From Chryseobacterium camelliae (lineage in GTDB: Bacteria; Bacteroidota; Bacteroidia; Flavobacteriales; Weeksellaceae), in contig NZ_CP022986.1 in NCBI RefSeq assembly GCF_002770595.1, forward strand, positions 1,674,001 through 1,738,000: a DNA stretch of 64,000 nt, written 5' to 3'. The stretch's first letter is position 1; every line of letters begins with the position of its first letter. Made by a program: the position numbers and the translations under genes. The notes beneath the pieces were generated by a model that did not search any database, was not told the DNA's origin, and saw only the letters and a list, made by a program, of their open reading frames with translations. Shown here in pieces: positions 56,930-64,000 of the stretch.

Positions 56930-57838
56930 TTATTTGCTTTGGTTGATGTCTACTTTGGTTACACAGTTCTGTGCGTCATCAAAATTTACCTTTACCGTCT
57001 GAATGACCTTGTTTTTATCAAACTGAAGGCCCGCACAGTACATATAGAAATTATTCACTTTACTGTCGTTGACTTTCACTACGGTATTTTCATTGTTGCA
57101 GAGATAGGTCCTCAGCAGGTAATTATAATGCATATTGAAGCTGTTCCCGTTGGCAATCTGCTGAAGATGGTATTTAAAATCATTATCGATTTTCGCATAG
57201 GCATCTTCCACGCTTACTTCCTCATCCATAGAATCGTAGCCGGAGATGATTTTAATGTGGTGCAGAATAGGCTCGATGTTTTCATCAGTATACAGCGTAA
57301 CCACATAATCACCGGGTTTTTTGTACGAATAAATAGACAGCTTGTCCTTGGAATCTATTCTACCGGTTTCCCCAAACTTCCAGGTGAACTGCTTGGCTTC
57401 TGAAATAGCCCGGAACTGCACATTTTCATACTGCATGGCCTGAGAAGGCGCATCTATGGTGGTAGGGGCAACTACGGTATCTTTTGGCTTGGGAACGCTC
57501 CTGGCTGAAACCATTACCGGGAAAGACTTGGTGTATTCATTATCAATGATCAGCGTCACCTGATAATAGCCGGGTTTGGAATAAAAATGGATCCCGCTGC
57601 TTTTCTCCGAAGAAGTTCCGTCGCCGAAATTCCATCTTTTGGTTTTGGCAAACTGGGTTTTGTCTTCGAACATCAGCGTATCGCCTACCTTTACAGAAGA
57701 GGGGTACACTACCCCAACGATATCATCTGCAGAATGGATGACCTTCTTCTGCAGCCATAAGGCGACCAATGCCGCGATCAGCAGGGTGGCAATGACACCG
57801 ATAATGATGTTTTTTTTGTTCTTTTGGAAGTAATTCAT
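56930..57838 (-). CDS. Membrane-anchored PKD-domain protein of the T6SS envelope complex
   Basis: 302 residues. Short cytoplasmic basic N-terminus (MNYFQKNKKN), one span (12-28), then two PKD-like beta domains: the first with YPSSVKVGDTLMFEDKT and WNFGDGTSSEKSSGIHFYSKPGYYQVTL; the second with ENVQFRAISEAKQFTWKFGETGRID and SYKKPGDYVVTLYTD. A helical C-terminal part follows. In Bacteroidota T6SS loci a protein of this kind lies between TssO and TssR and may be what others call TssP or TssQ; I cannot say which. It is likely to project into the periplasm. Confidence 0.7.
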   Translation of the reverse strand: MNYFQKNKKNIIIGVIATLLIAALVALWLQKKVIHSADDIVGVVYPSSVKVGDTLMFEDKTQFAKTKRWNFGDGTSSEKSSGIHFYSKPGYYQVTLIIDNEYTKSFPVMVSARSVPKPKDTVVAPTTIDAPSQAMQYENVQFRAISEAKQFTWKFGETGRIDSKDKLSIYSYKKPGDYVVTLYTDENIEPILHHIKIISGYDSMDEEVSVEDAYAKIDNDFKYHLQQIANGNSFNMHYNYLLRTYLCNNENTVVKVNDSKVNNFYMYCAGLQFDKNKVIQTVKVNFDDAQNCVTKVDINQSK

Positions 57839-57882
57839 AATATGAGTGTGATGTGTTTTATTGCGTATTCTTGGTTAAATGT

Positions 57883-58410
57883 TTATTGAGTCCTGGCTTT
57901 CAGTGCATTTTCCCTCTCGAACAGCTGGCTTTTCTTTTCCCTGAACCCTATGGAGCATTCTTCAAACTGCTTTTCAAAGCTCTTGATATTTTCAGTTTTA
58001 CTGGCAATGATTTTCTTATCGTTAAAATACATTTTGTAGAACTTGGCAATCTGTGGATAGGCATCCTTCCGGATATCGGCGATACCGTTATTGTTCTCGT
58101 AATAATTGGCAATGTCATTAATGCTGTACATGATGTTGTTTTCCTCAAAAGGCTGCGGCGTCTCATCGCTGAGTCTGTTGATCTGCGAAAAAGTACTGTC
58201 CATCAGCTTATACGTAAATTTTTGCTGCTGATCGAACTTGGCTTTTTCTTCAAGGTTCCTTATGGAAATCATGTCTTCATCTGAAAAAGGCGAGTCGAAC
58301 CCTTTCAGGAAAATGATGCCTAAAAATATCAGGGCTGCAATGAGCATCAGGATCAGGTATACAAACTGATACTGTTTTTCTTTTCTGGATAATGTGATGT
58401 GTGCCTGCAT
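57883..58410 (-). CDS. tssO: T6SS subtype-iii transmembrane protein TssO
   Basis: 175 residues: cytoplasmic MQAHITLSRKEKQYQ, one membrane span (16-37) and a periplasmic helical region to the end (EDMISIRNLEEKAKFDQQQKF, ISFEKQFEECSIGFREKKSQLF), with coiled-coil character at the C-terminus. This size and plan fit TssO, one of the inner-membrane proteins that stand in for the TssJLM complex in subtype iii. It is 44 bases upstream of the PKD gene and 10 bases after the related gene upstream. Which of the two small proteins is the true TssO is not fully certain. Confidence 0.7.
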   Translation of the reverse strand: MQAHITLSRKEKQYQFVYLILMLIAALIFLGIIFLKGFDSPFSDEDMISIRNLEEKAKFDQQQKFTYKLMDSTFSQINRLSDETPQPFEENNIMYSINDIANYYENNNGIADIRKDAYPQIAKFYKMYFNDKKIIASKTENIKSFEKQFEECSIGFREKKSQLFERENALKARTQ

Positions 58411-58420
58411 AATATCAGAT

Positions 58421-58957
58421 TTATCTTCTTCTTCGGTTTCCGGTGAATTTTCTGGTAGGATCTACTTTAAGCTCCTTATTGGCAATGCCTACTTTCCCCC
58501 TGCACTCGCTCAGGTCCCTGAGTGCGGTCTGTTCTTTATAGGATACATTGATGATCTGGTTCTTAAGTGCGAGCATGGGGACAATCTGCTTCATAAGGAT
58601 GGCGTAATGCTTAAAGTTATCCGCACTGTCTTTCCCCATGATGTTCCGGGCATCCCTGATATTATCGCTGATATAATTCCTGAGGAAGATATCGTTATCT
58701 ACCCTGTTGATGTCCAGCTGATCCATGCGGTACATGATACTGTCTACATGAATCCTGAGAAGATCGCTCCGGGTAAGCAGCTCATGGTAATCGTCCGCCT
58801 GCTTTTTAATACCCTTCTGCTGCACGTCATAGCTTTTGAAAAAGAAAAATACGCTGATGAACGAAACAGCTGCTAATACGGTGAAGGACAAAATGAACTT
58901 CAGAATCCCTATCCTGACGTCCGATTGGTTTAGTTTTTTCTCCCTGTTCGAAGACAT
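58421..58957 (-). CDS. TssO-like T6SS membrane protein, first gene of the tssR operon
   Basis: 178 residues from the ATG at 58957 (MSSNREKKLNQSD); an ATG at 58978 would add seven residues. A TTG about 20 bases upstream of a TATTTTC box on the minus strand places transcription start near 58978, which favours the shorter form. One span (about 19-41, ILKFILSFTVLAAVSFISVFFFF) is followed by periplasmic helices (YHELLTRSDLLRIHVDSIMYRMDQL) and a basic tail ending NRRRR. The plan is the same as in the next gene, so the two are probably partners in the membrane complex. Confidence 0.65.
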   Translation of the reverse strand: MSSNREKKLNQSDVRIGILKFILSFTVLAAVSFISVFFFFKSYDVQQKGIKKQADDYHELLTRSDLLRIHVDSIMYRMDQLDINRVDNDIFLRNYISDNIRDARNIMGKDSADNFKHYAILMKQIVPMLALKNQIINVSYKEQTALRDLSECRGKVGIANKELKVDPTRKFTGNRRRR

Positions 58958-59128
58958 ATTTTGTAGTTTGTTTGGCATGGTGAAAATAAAAAAAAAATTT
59001 CTGTTGTACAACATCTGATTTGCAGTATTCTGCTCTATCTCTAATTATCCGAATAATAATTTTCACTTTGACAAGTTTTTCATAAATTAGACCTCGGTTT
59101 AATCATCACCACCAAATCGATTATTAAC

Positions 59129-59800
59129 GTGAATAAATTATTAAGCAATTCTGTGCGGTTTTCTATTGCGGACAGTGATTTTTATTTCAAAAAAATAATG
59201 ATCAGGACTCTTACTGAAAACCCTTTTTATATGCTCCTGAACGACTGCAATAATGGTCATGAGCTGATTAGCAGGAACTACAGGAGACAGGAAGATGTAT
59301 TCGTCATTGAGCTTTTCATGCCGGTACTCAGTGGCATCGAAGCCATTAAGTACATCAGGAAAAGCAATACAGAGACCCCGATCATCACGTATTCCGGAAC
59401 CTACCAGGAAGACATGGCGGAAATCCTGTCCAGGCTTCCGAACATTTATTATTGCCAGAAAAAAAGCAATATCATCAAGGAGATCATCAAAGGCAGGATT
59501 GCTTCAGGAAGCTTTGATTATGAAGCCTATTCCAGGGAATGGGAACAGCAGCCGCTGGCCGTACAGGAATATATGGAAAGGCAGAGGAAGAGCCAGGAAG
59601 AGCTTTCCCCGGCCGAGATACAGCTGATGAAATTCTGCTATGAAGGCTTCAGCAACAAGGAAATAGGCGAAAAACTCAACCTGAGTACGCGCACCATAGA
59701 CACCTACATCAACAGGCTGACGGAAAAGCTGGGCTTAAAAACCAAACTTCACCTGATCCGTTTTTGTGTGGAAAACGGCTACTATAATTCCAGCATGTAA
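59129..59800 (+). CDS. LuxR-type response regulator with Asp-to-Glu receiver change
   Basis: 223 residues, GTG start. The receiver-like part (1-120) has FSIADSDFY, but the position of the phospho-acceptor reads VFVIELFMPVLSGIEA: Glu stands four residues before the conserved Pro where Asp is expected. The Lys of the receiver is present (YYCQKKSN). The C-terminal LuxR helix-turn-helix is intact (LMKFCYEGFSNKEIGEKLNLSTRTIDTYINRLTEKLG). A Glu often mimics phospho-Asp, so it may be active without a kinase. It is divergent from the T6SS operon starting at 58957, with 171 bases between, and is a candidate T6SS regulator. Confidence 0.88.
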   Translation: MNKLLSNSVRFSIADSDFYFKKIMIRTLTENPFYMLLNDCNNGHELISRNYRRQEDVFVIELFMPVLSGIEAIKYIRKSNTETPIITYSGTYQEDMAEILSRLPNIYYCQKKSNIIKEIIKGRIASGSFDYEAYSREWEQQPLAVQEYMERQRKSQEELSPAEIQLMKFCYEGFSNKEIGEKLNLSTRTIDTYINRLTEKLGLKTKLHLIRFCVENGYYNSSM

Positions 59801-59878
59801 AAAGCGGATCCACCCTCTTTTCATACTGAGTAAACCATAAGCGCTCAACTCTTTACCGGAAAAATATTTTCCCACTAA

Positions 59879-59911
59879 TTTGCTAATATTCAATTTTTTT
59901 AACTAAATTTG
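59879..59911 (+). promoter_or_regulatory. Promoter of the HU gene
   Basis: TTTG (59879-59882), a 21-base spacer and TAAATTTG (59904-59911): a full match to the Bacteroidota promoter form. The ATG is 30 bases further on, after an A-rich leader ending AAAAAAGGAA. Confidence 0.85.
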
Positions 59912-59941
59912 CACACCTAAAATTTAAAATTAAAAAAGGAA

Positions 59942-60232
59942 ATGACAAAGGCAGAATTGGTAAACACCATCTCAAATAAGTTGGGAACAGAAAAGAATGA
60001 AACACAGAAAGTTGTAGAAGCTTTTATGCAGGAGATCAGGACTTCTATGTATAATGGGGATAACGTTTACCTAAGAGGCTTCGGTTCTTTTATCATTAAG
60101 ACGAGAGCTGCTAAAACAGGAAGAAATATTTCTAAGAATACTGCAATCGAGATTCCTGCTCACAACATTCCTGCTTTCAAACCTTCAAAGTCTTTTGTAG
60201 AGAAAGTAAAAAACAAAGTTGCAGTAAAATAA
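59942..60232 (+). CDS. HU-family DNA-binding protein
   Basis: 96 residues. MTKAELVNTISNKLGTEKNETQKVVEAFM opens the helical dimer domain; GDNVYLRGFGSFIIKTRAAKTGRNISKN and the beta-arm tip IPAHNIPAFKPSKSFVEKV complete the HU/IHF fold. It bends and packs DNA as a nucleoid protein. It has a strong promoter and lies 44 bases upstream of a tiny basic gene, as seen in related genomes. Confidence 0.96.
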   Translation: MTKAELVNTISNKLGTEKNETQKVVEAFMQEIRTSMYNGDNVYLRGFGSFIIKTRAAKTGRNISKNTAIEIPAHNIPAFKPSKSFVEKVKNKVAVK

Positions 60233-60276
60233 CAACATTAACTGAATATTAACTAGTTACTAAAAAATTTAACATT

Positions 60277-60366
60277 ATGCCAAGCGGAAAGAAAAGAAAA
60301 AGACACAAGGTTGCAACCCACAAGAGAAAGAAAAGAAGAAGAGCAAACAGACATAAGAAGAAATAA
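60277..60366 (+). CDS. 29-residue highly basic protein, possibly ribosome-associated
   Basis: Translation begins MPSGKKRKRHKVATHKRK and ends ANRHKKK: more than half Lys, Arg or His. It lies between HU and the RNase G gene. A peptide with nearly this text is common at this place in flavobacteria, in my recollection; the composition suits an RNA or ribosome-binding protein. I cannot say whether it is a named ribosomal protein. The hairpin 33 bases downstream closes its transcript. Confidence 0.75.
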   Translation: MPSGKKRKRHKVATHKRKKRRRANRHKKK

Positions 60367-60398
60367 TCTTTCCTCTTTCTCAAGATTACAATATAATA

Positions 60399-60448
60399 AT
60401 ATAGTTGGTGGTTTTATTTTTTTAAAGGTTCACCGACTATATTTTTGT
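60399..60448 (+). terminator. Terminator after the HU and basic-protein genes
   Basis: ATATAGTTGGTG (60399-60410) pairs with CACCGACTATAT (60431-60442), one G-T wobble, around a U-rich 20-base loop, then TTTTTG. It ends the HU transcript. Confidence 0.7.
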
Positions 60449-60601
60449 TTGCAACCATAAGATTCCGGCGGAAAAGCAACTTCTGCCTTCATTTCGGGGA
60501 AAGTATTGGTGATCTTAAATTAATTGCTATATTTATTACCCCTATTAAAATAATGAAAGACATGCCTTTTCCCGTAATCTTATTTAATTTATCTTATAAA
60601 A

Positions 60602-62161
60602 ATGAAGAAAGAACTAATAGTTTCGCATGAGGATGATCTTACGAAGATTGCACTGCTGGAAGACGGAAGACTATGTGAACTTCATGAGCAAGAAGACAAA
60701 AGCGATTTTGTTGTTGGGGATGTGTTTATAGGAAAAGTAAAGAAGCTTGCACCCAATCTTAATGCAGCGTTTGTAAACATCGGTTACAACAAAGACGCAT
60801 TCCTGCATTACCAGGACCTGGGACCGCAATACCTTACTTACCGTAAGTTTCTGAGAGATACGATTTCTAAAAAACAAAGCACTTCAGGCTTAAAAAATTT
60901 CGAGCTACAGCCCGAAATTGACAAAAACGGAACCGTGGACAAAGTCATTGCCAAAGATGATCTTGTTCTGCTTCAGATTACCAAAGAGCCTATTTCTACC
61001 AAAGGCCCCAGAATTTCCACGCAGATCTCCCTTACCGGGCGTTTTCTGGTTCTGATCCCTTTTGACAATAAAGTTTCCATTTCAAAAAAAATCAGTACAT
61101 CTGAAGAAAAGGAAAGGCTCAGGACACTTATTGAAAGCATCAAGCCGGAAGGCTTCGGAGTCATTATCAGAACGGTAGCTGAAGGAAAAAAAGTAGCAGA
61201 CCTGCACAATGATATGAATCACCTGATTCAGAAGTGGGAAAGCACCTTTAAAAACATTCAGAAAAATAAGGTTCCGTCTAAAGTATTAAGCGAAGAAGAC
61301 AAAGCCTCGGCCATCATAAGGGACAATTTCAACCAGGATTTCGTGAGCATTATCTGTGATGATGAACCGATGGTGAACGAAATGAAAAACTATCTGGAGG
61401 TTATTGCTCCGGAAAGAAAGAATATCGTCCAGTTCTACGATTCCCATATTCCCCTCCTGGAATATTACAACGTAGAAAAACAGCTTAAACAAAGCTTCGG
61501 GAAACATGTAAACATTCCCGGCTCAAAAGGAGCTTACCTTGTGATAGAACACACGGAAGCTTTACACGTAGTAGACGTTAACTCCGGAAACAATATTACC
61601 ACCGGAGCGGCAGTCAACAAAGAACATGCGCTCAGGGTCAATAAGATGGCTTCGACGGAAATCGCCAGGCAGCTCCGCCTCAGGGATATGGGAGGAATCA
61701 TTGTTATCGATTTCATCGACATGACCAACCCAGAGCACCGGAAAGATCTTTATGAGCACCTCAAGCAGGAAATGACGCGCGACAAAGCCCGTCACAAAAT
61801 TTTACCTCCGAGCAAATTCGGACTGATCCAGATCACCCGGCAGAGAAACCGTCCGGAAAAACAGATCGAAACCAAGGAAGAAAATCCTAACAAAGCCGGA
61901 GAAATAGTAGCTCCGATTGTCATTGTGGAACGTATGGAAGAAACCCTGAGAACCATCATGCAGAAAGAAAAAGGAAAAATTTTCCTTCATGTGCATCCTT
62001 TTGTGGAAGCTTACCTTACCAAAGGAATCAAAAGCATCCAGATGAAATGGTTCGTCAAGTACAAAAAATGGGTTACCGTAGTACCGCGCGACTCCTTTAA
62101 ATATTTAGAATATAAAGTATATAATGCCAAGAAAGAAGAGCTGATAGGATATTCTAATTAA
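60602..62161 (+). CDS. rng: Ribonuclease E/G family endoribonuclease
   Basis: 519 residues. S1-type RNA-binding domain near the N-terminus (VGDVFIGKVKKLAPNLNAAFVNIGYNKDAFLHYQDLG), then the RNase-H-like catalytic core with the two metal-binding Asp blocks DVNSGNN and GIIVIDFIDM. The Zn-link cysteine pair of E. coli RNase E is not seen after the TRQRNRPEKQ segment, which instead runs straight into EENPNKAGEIVAPIVIVER; this seems to be normal for Bacteroidota. It processes rRNA and mRNA. It is followed by a strong terminator. Confidence 0.95.
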   Translation: MKKELIVSHEDDLTKIALLEDGRLCELHEQEDKSDFVVGDVFIGKVKKLAPNLNAAFVNIGYNKDAFLHYQDLGPQYLTYRKFLRDTISKKQSTSGLKNFELQPEIDKNGTVDKVIAKDDLVLLQITKEPISTKGPRISTQISLTGRFLVLIPFDNKVSISKKISTSEEKERLRTLIESIKPEGFGVIIRTVAEGKKVADLHNDMNHLIQKWESTFKNIQKNKVPSKVLSEEDKASAIIRDNFNQDFVSIICDDEPMVNEMKNYLEVIAPERKNIVQFYDSHIPLLEYYNVEKQLKQSFGKHVNIPGSKGAYLVIEHTEALHVVDVNSGNNITTGAAVNKEHALRVNKMASTEIARQLRLRDMGGIIVIDFIDMTNPEHRKDLYEHLKQEMTRDKARHKILPPSKFGLIQITRQRNRPEKQIETKEENPNKAGEIVAPIVIVERMEETLRTIMQKEKGKIFLHVHPFVEAYLTKGIKSIQMKWFVKYKKWVTVVPRDSFKYLEYKVYNAKKEELIGYSN

Positions 62162-62170
62162 AACAAATCA

Positions 62171-62195
62171 AGCCTCCGCATGCGGAGGCTTTTTT
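62171..62195 (+). terminator. Rho-independent terminator of rng
   Basis: A perfect palindrome AGCCTCCGCATGCGGAGGCT followed by T residues, 10 bases after the stop codon. Confidence 0.93.
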
Positions 62196-62319
62196 ATGCC
62201 TGATTTCAAAAAACACTTTTTCCAGCTACTTGGATTTCCATCTTTACAGATATTATGGATTTCTGCATAAAAATGGTGTAATTATTGCGTATACCTGTTT
62301 TTTCCAGAAGATATATTAT

Positions 62320-62327
62320 TAAATTTG
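62320..62327 (+). promoter_or_regulatory. -7 box of the Nudix gene, very close to the start codon
   Basis: TAAATTTG matches TAnnTTTG and ends 4 bases before the ATG at 62332, so transcription would begin at or next to the start codon. No TTG at -33. Confidence 0.4.
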
Positions 62328-62331
62328 AGGT

Positions 62332-62958
62332 ATGAGTTTCGGAAAAGATTTATTAAGGAAAATTAAAAGCGCTGAACTGCCCGGCGAGAATGCGCACGGA
62401 GTATTTTCACCGCCCTACCGTCCGGTATTTACTTATGATGAAGTGATTGCCAAAAACCCGAAATTTGCTGCGGTAAACATTGTTTTGTACCTAAAAAATG
62501 ATGAATGGCATTTCCCCCTGATCCAGAGGACCGTTAATGTACATGACCGCCACAGCGGACAGATTTCGCTTCCCGGTGGAAAACGGGAAGAGATGGACCG
62601 GGATTTTGCCCATACCGCCATCCGGGAGACTTCTGAAGAGATCGGGATTGAGGAGCATTATGTACGGATTATCCGGGAAATGTCGCCGATCTACATCCCG
62701 CCCAGCAATTTTTATGTTTATCCATATATATCGTATTCCAAGAGAAATCCTGTTTTTATCCTGCAGGAGTCTGAAGCCCAGGAAGTCATAGAATTTCCGG
62801 TGACTTCGTTCCTGAGCATGCCGGATACCCCCGAAATAATGCCGTTGCCCGGTGCAGGCGGACATGAGGTTCCGGTGATTAATTTCAACGGATACATTAT
62901 CTGGGGAGCTACAGCGATGATCCTGAGCGAATTCAGCCAGTTGCTGAAAAAAATGTAA
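62332..62958 (+). CDS. Nudix hydrolase, CoA-pyrophosphatase-like
   Basis: 208 residues. A complete Nudix box GX5EX7REUXEEXGU reads GGKREEMDRDFAHTAIRETSEEIGI. Before it lie VLYLKNDEWHFPLIQRT and HSGQISLPGG, the pattern of CoA and acyl-CoA pyrophosphatases (NudL/YeaB type). The enzyme would hydrolyse a nucleoside diphosphate linked to X; CoA is the best guess from the family. It is followed after 27 bases by the acyltransferase gene. Confidence 0.88.
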   Translation: MSFGKDLLRKIKSAELPGENAHGVFSPPYRPVFTYDEVIAKNPKFAAVNIVLYLKNDEWHFPLIQRTVNVHDRHSGQISLPGGKREEMDRDFAHTAIRETSEEIGIEEHYVRIIREMSPIYIPPSNFYVYPYISYSKRNPVFILQESEAQEVIEFPVTSFLSMPDTPEIMPLPGAGGHEVPVINFNGYIIWGATAMILSEFSQLLKKM

Positions 62959-62985
62959 CTTTGTATGATTGTGTTTAATTGAAAG

Positions 62986-63792
62986 ATGGCGAAGAAAAAT
63001 ATTTTTACCGATGCATTCGGAACCCCTTATTTTTTAAAGAGGCTGATTATTTTTATTCTGGGATTTGTTTCCTATCGTAGATTTAACGGCTTCAACAAGC
63101 TGAAAATAACCGGCACCGAGCATCTGGTAGACCTTCCGGACTCCAATGTCCTGTTTGTCTCCAACCATCAGACCTATTTTGCAGATGTTGCCGCCATGTA
63201 CCATGCTTTCTGCGCCGTCAACAACGGATACCTGAATACGATCAAAAACCCGATCTACCTCCTCAACCCTAAAATTGATTTTTATTACGTAGCCGCCGAG
63301 GAAACCATGAATAAGGGGATTCTCCCCAAAATATTCAAGATTGCAGGTGCCGTAACCGTAAAAAGGACCTGGAGGGCTGAAGGCAAGAATGTCAACAGAA
63401 TGGTGGACATGAGCGAAGTGGACAACATTATGAAAGCCCTCGATAACGGATGGGTTGCCACTTTCCCGCAGGGAACCACCTCAGCTTTTGCCCAGGGAAG
63501 GCGCGGAACGGCCAAGCTGGTAAAAAACCAGAGGCCCATTGTGATCCCGATTAAAATAAACGGCTTCCGAAGAGCGTTTGATAAAAAAGGACTGAGGGTA
63601 AAAGTAACCGGGGTAAAACCGACCATGGAGTTCAAGCGCCCGCTGGAGATCGATTATGACAAAGAAAACGCCCATGAAATCCTTCTGAAAATCATGACGG
63701 CTATTGAACAGACAGAAGATTTCAACGTATTGCACCACTATGATGAAGAACTTAAAGCTAAAAAATCAGAACAAAAGGATTCAGACCAATAA
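62986..63792 (+). CDS. 1-acyl-glycerol-3-phosphate acyltransferase family protein
   Basis: 268 residues with one hydrophobic N-terminal segment (FLKRLIIFILGFVSY). Acyltransferase motifs: NHQTYFAD (NHX4D catalytic block, VSNHQTYFADVAAM), a middle AVTVKRTWRAEG and TFPQGTTSAFAQGRRG (FPEGT-like with Gln in place of Glu), then VIPIKINGF. It would transfer a fatty acyl chain to lysophospholipid at the inner membrane. The Gln for Glu change is a small departure from the classic motif III. Likely co-transcribed with the Nudix gene and the following lipoprotein. Confidence 0.85.
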   Translation: MAKKNIFTDAFGTPYFLKRLIIFILGFVSYRRFNGFNKLKITGTEHLVDLPDSNVLFVSNHQTYFADVAAMYHAFCAVNNGYLNTIKNPIYLLNPKIDFYYVAAEETMNKGILPKIFKIAGAVTVKRTWRAEGKNVNRMVDMSEVDNIMKALDNGWVATFPQGTTSAFAQGRRGTAKLVKNQRPIVIPIKINGFRRAFDKKGLRVKVTGVKPTMEFKRPLEIDYDKENAHEILLKIMTAIEQTEDFNVLHHYDEELKAKKSEQKDSDQ

Positions 63793-63797
63793 AGGAG
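63792..63797 (+). promoter_or_regulatory. Shine-Dalgarno-like site before the last gene
   Basis: AAGGAG lies 7 bases before the ATG at 63805 and overlaps the stop of the upstream gene. Such sites are rare in Bacteroidota; this may be coincidental. Confidence 0.35.
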
Positions 63798-63804
63798 ATT
63801 ACTT

Positions 63805-64000
63805 ATGAAAAGAATTACAGGAATCTTATTTGCCGCTATCACACTGGCGTCCTGCAACAGCCAGAAGGTATATTCAGATTTCGACATCAGCTTTTCCCGA
63901 AGCGGAGGATTTGCGCCGGTATATGAAAACCTTCTCATCAAAGGCAACGATGCACACTACTCTTTTGAAGGACAGGGAAAAAAATACAAACAGGACTTTA
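63805..64000 (+). CDS. Lipoprotein, N-terminal part (cut by window edge)
   Basis: 65 codons are visible. Starts MKRITGILFAAITLASC with Cys17 as the lipobox, then NSQKVYSDFDISFSRSGGFAPVYENLLIKGND and YSFEGQGKKY. No family recognised from this part. It lies 12 bases downstream of the acyltransferase gene and is probably in the same operon. Confidence 0.7.
   Translation, partial: MKRITGILFAAITLASCNSQKVYSDFDISFSRSGGFAPVYENLLIKGNDAHYSFEGQGKKYKQDF

Overview
The window looks like chromosomal DNA of a Bacteroidota bacterium, most likely a flavobacterium of the Chryseobacterium type. The evidence is a SusC/SusD pair, an Oar-like TonB receptor, a subtype-iii type VI secretion system (T6SS) with TssR and Hcp/TssD tube proteins, an S46 dipeptidyl-peptidase, promoters of the Bacteroidota form (TTG, then 17-23 bases, then TAnnTTTG), and a general lack of Shine-Dalgarno sites. 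The genus is inferred from protein style, not from a marker gene.

Layout. 1-7.7 kb (minus strand): the start of a SusD lipoprotein gene, its SusC partner, a secreted glycerophosphodiesterase and an Oar-like receptor. 7.9-16.6 kb: ligA, an MgtC-family membrane protein, an NlpE-like lipoprotein, an Asp/Glu-type S46 peptidase and a large M16 protease. 16.6-17.0 kb: intergenic repeat elements. 17.0-27.8 kb: a potassium-uptake locus made of a sigma-54-type response regulator, small ORFs including kdpF, kdpA, kdpB, kdpC, a porin, a KdpD sensor without its kinase half, and a separate HAMP/PAS histidine kinase. 27.8-33.1 kb: small genes (STM3941-like, YdeI-like, Imm22, Imm51) around polA. 33.2-59.0 kb (all minus strand): a T6SS region with two vgrG, two hcp, clpV, a DUF4280 PAAR-like spike, tssR and its membrane partners, and three effector modules. 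59.1-64 kb: an atypical LuxR-type regulator, HU, a 29-residue basic protein, RNase G, a Nudix hydrolase, an acyltransferase and the start of a lipoprotein gene.

How the genes work together. The T6SS region supplies tube, spike, recycling ATPase and subtype-iii membrane proteins, but no sheath (TssB/C) or baseplate (TssE/F/G/K) genes, which must lie elsewhere. Its cargo modules are a DUF2235 phospholipase with a DUF2931 lipoprotein; a PAAR-like protein with a GH19 plus M15-like peptidoglycan hydrolase and two lipoproteins; and a vgrG/LysM/membrane-protein set ending in an unrecognised 442-residue protein. Both hcp genes carry the same paired palindromic operator exactly 50 bases upstream of the -7 box, although the promoter-to-start distance differs. 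The regulator divergent from the T6SS membrane genes has Glu in place of the phospho-accepting Asp. No tRNA, rRNA, CRISPR array, prophage or insertion sequence was seen.
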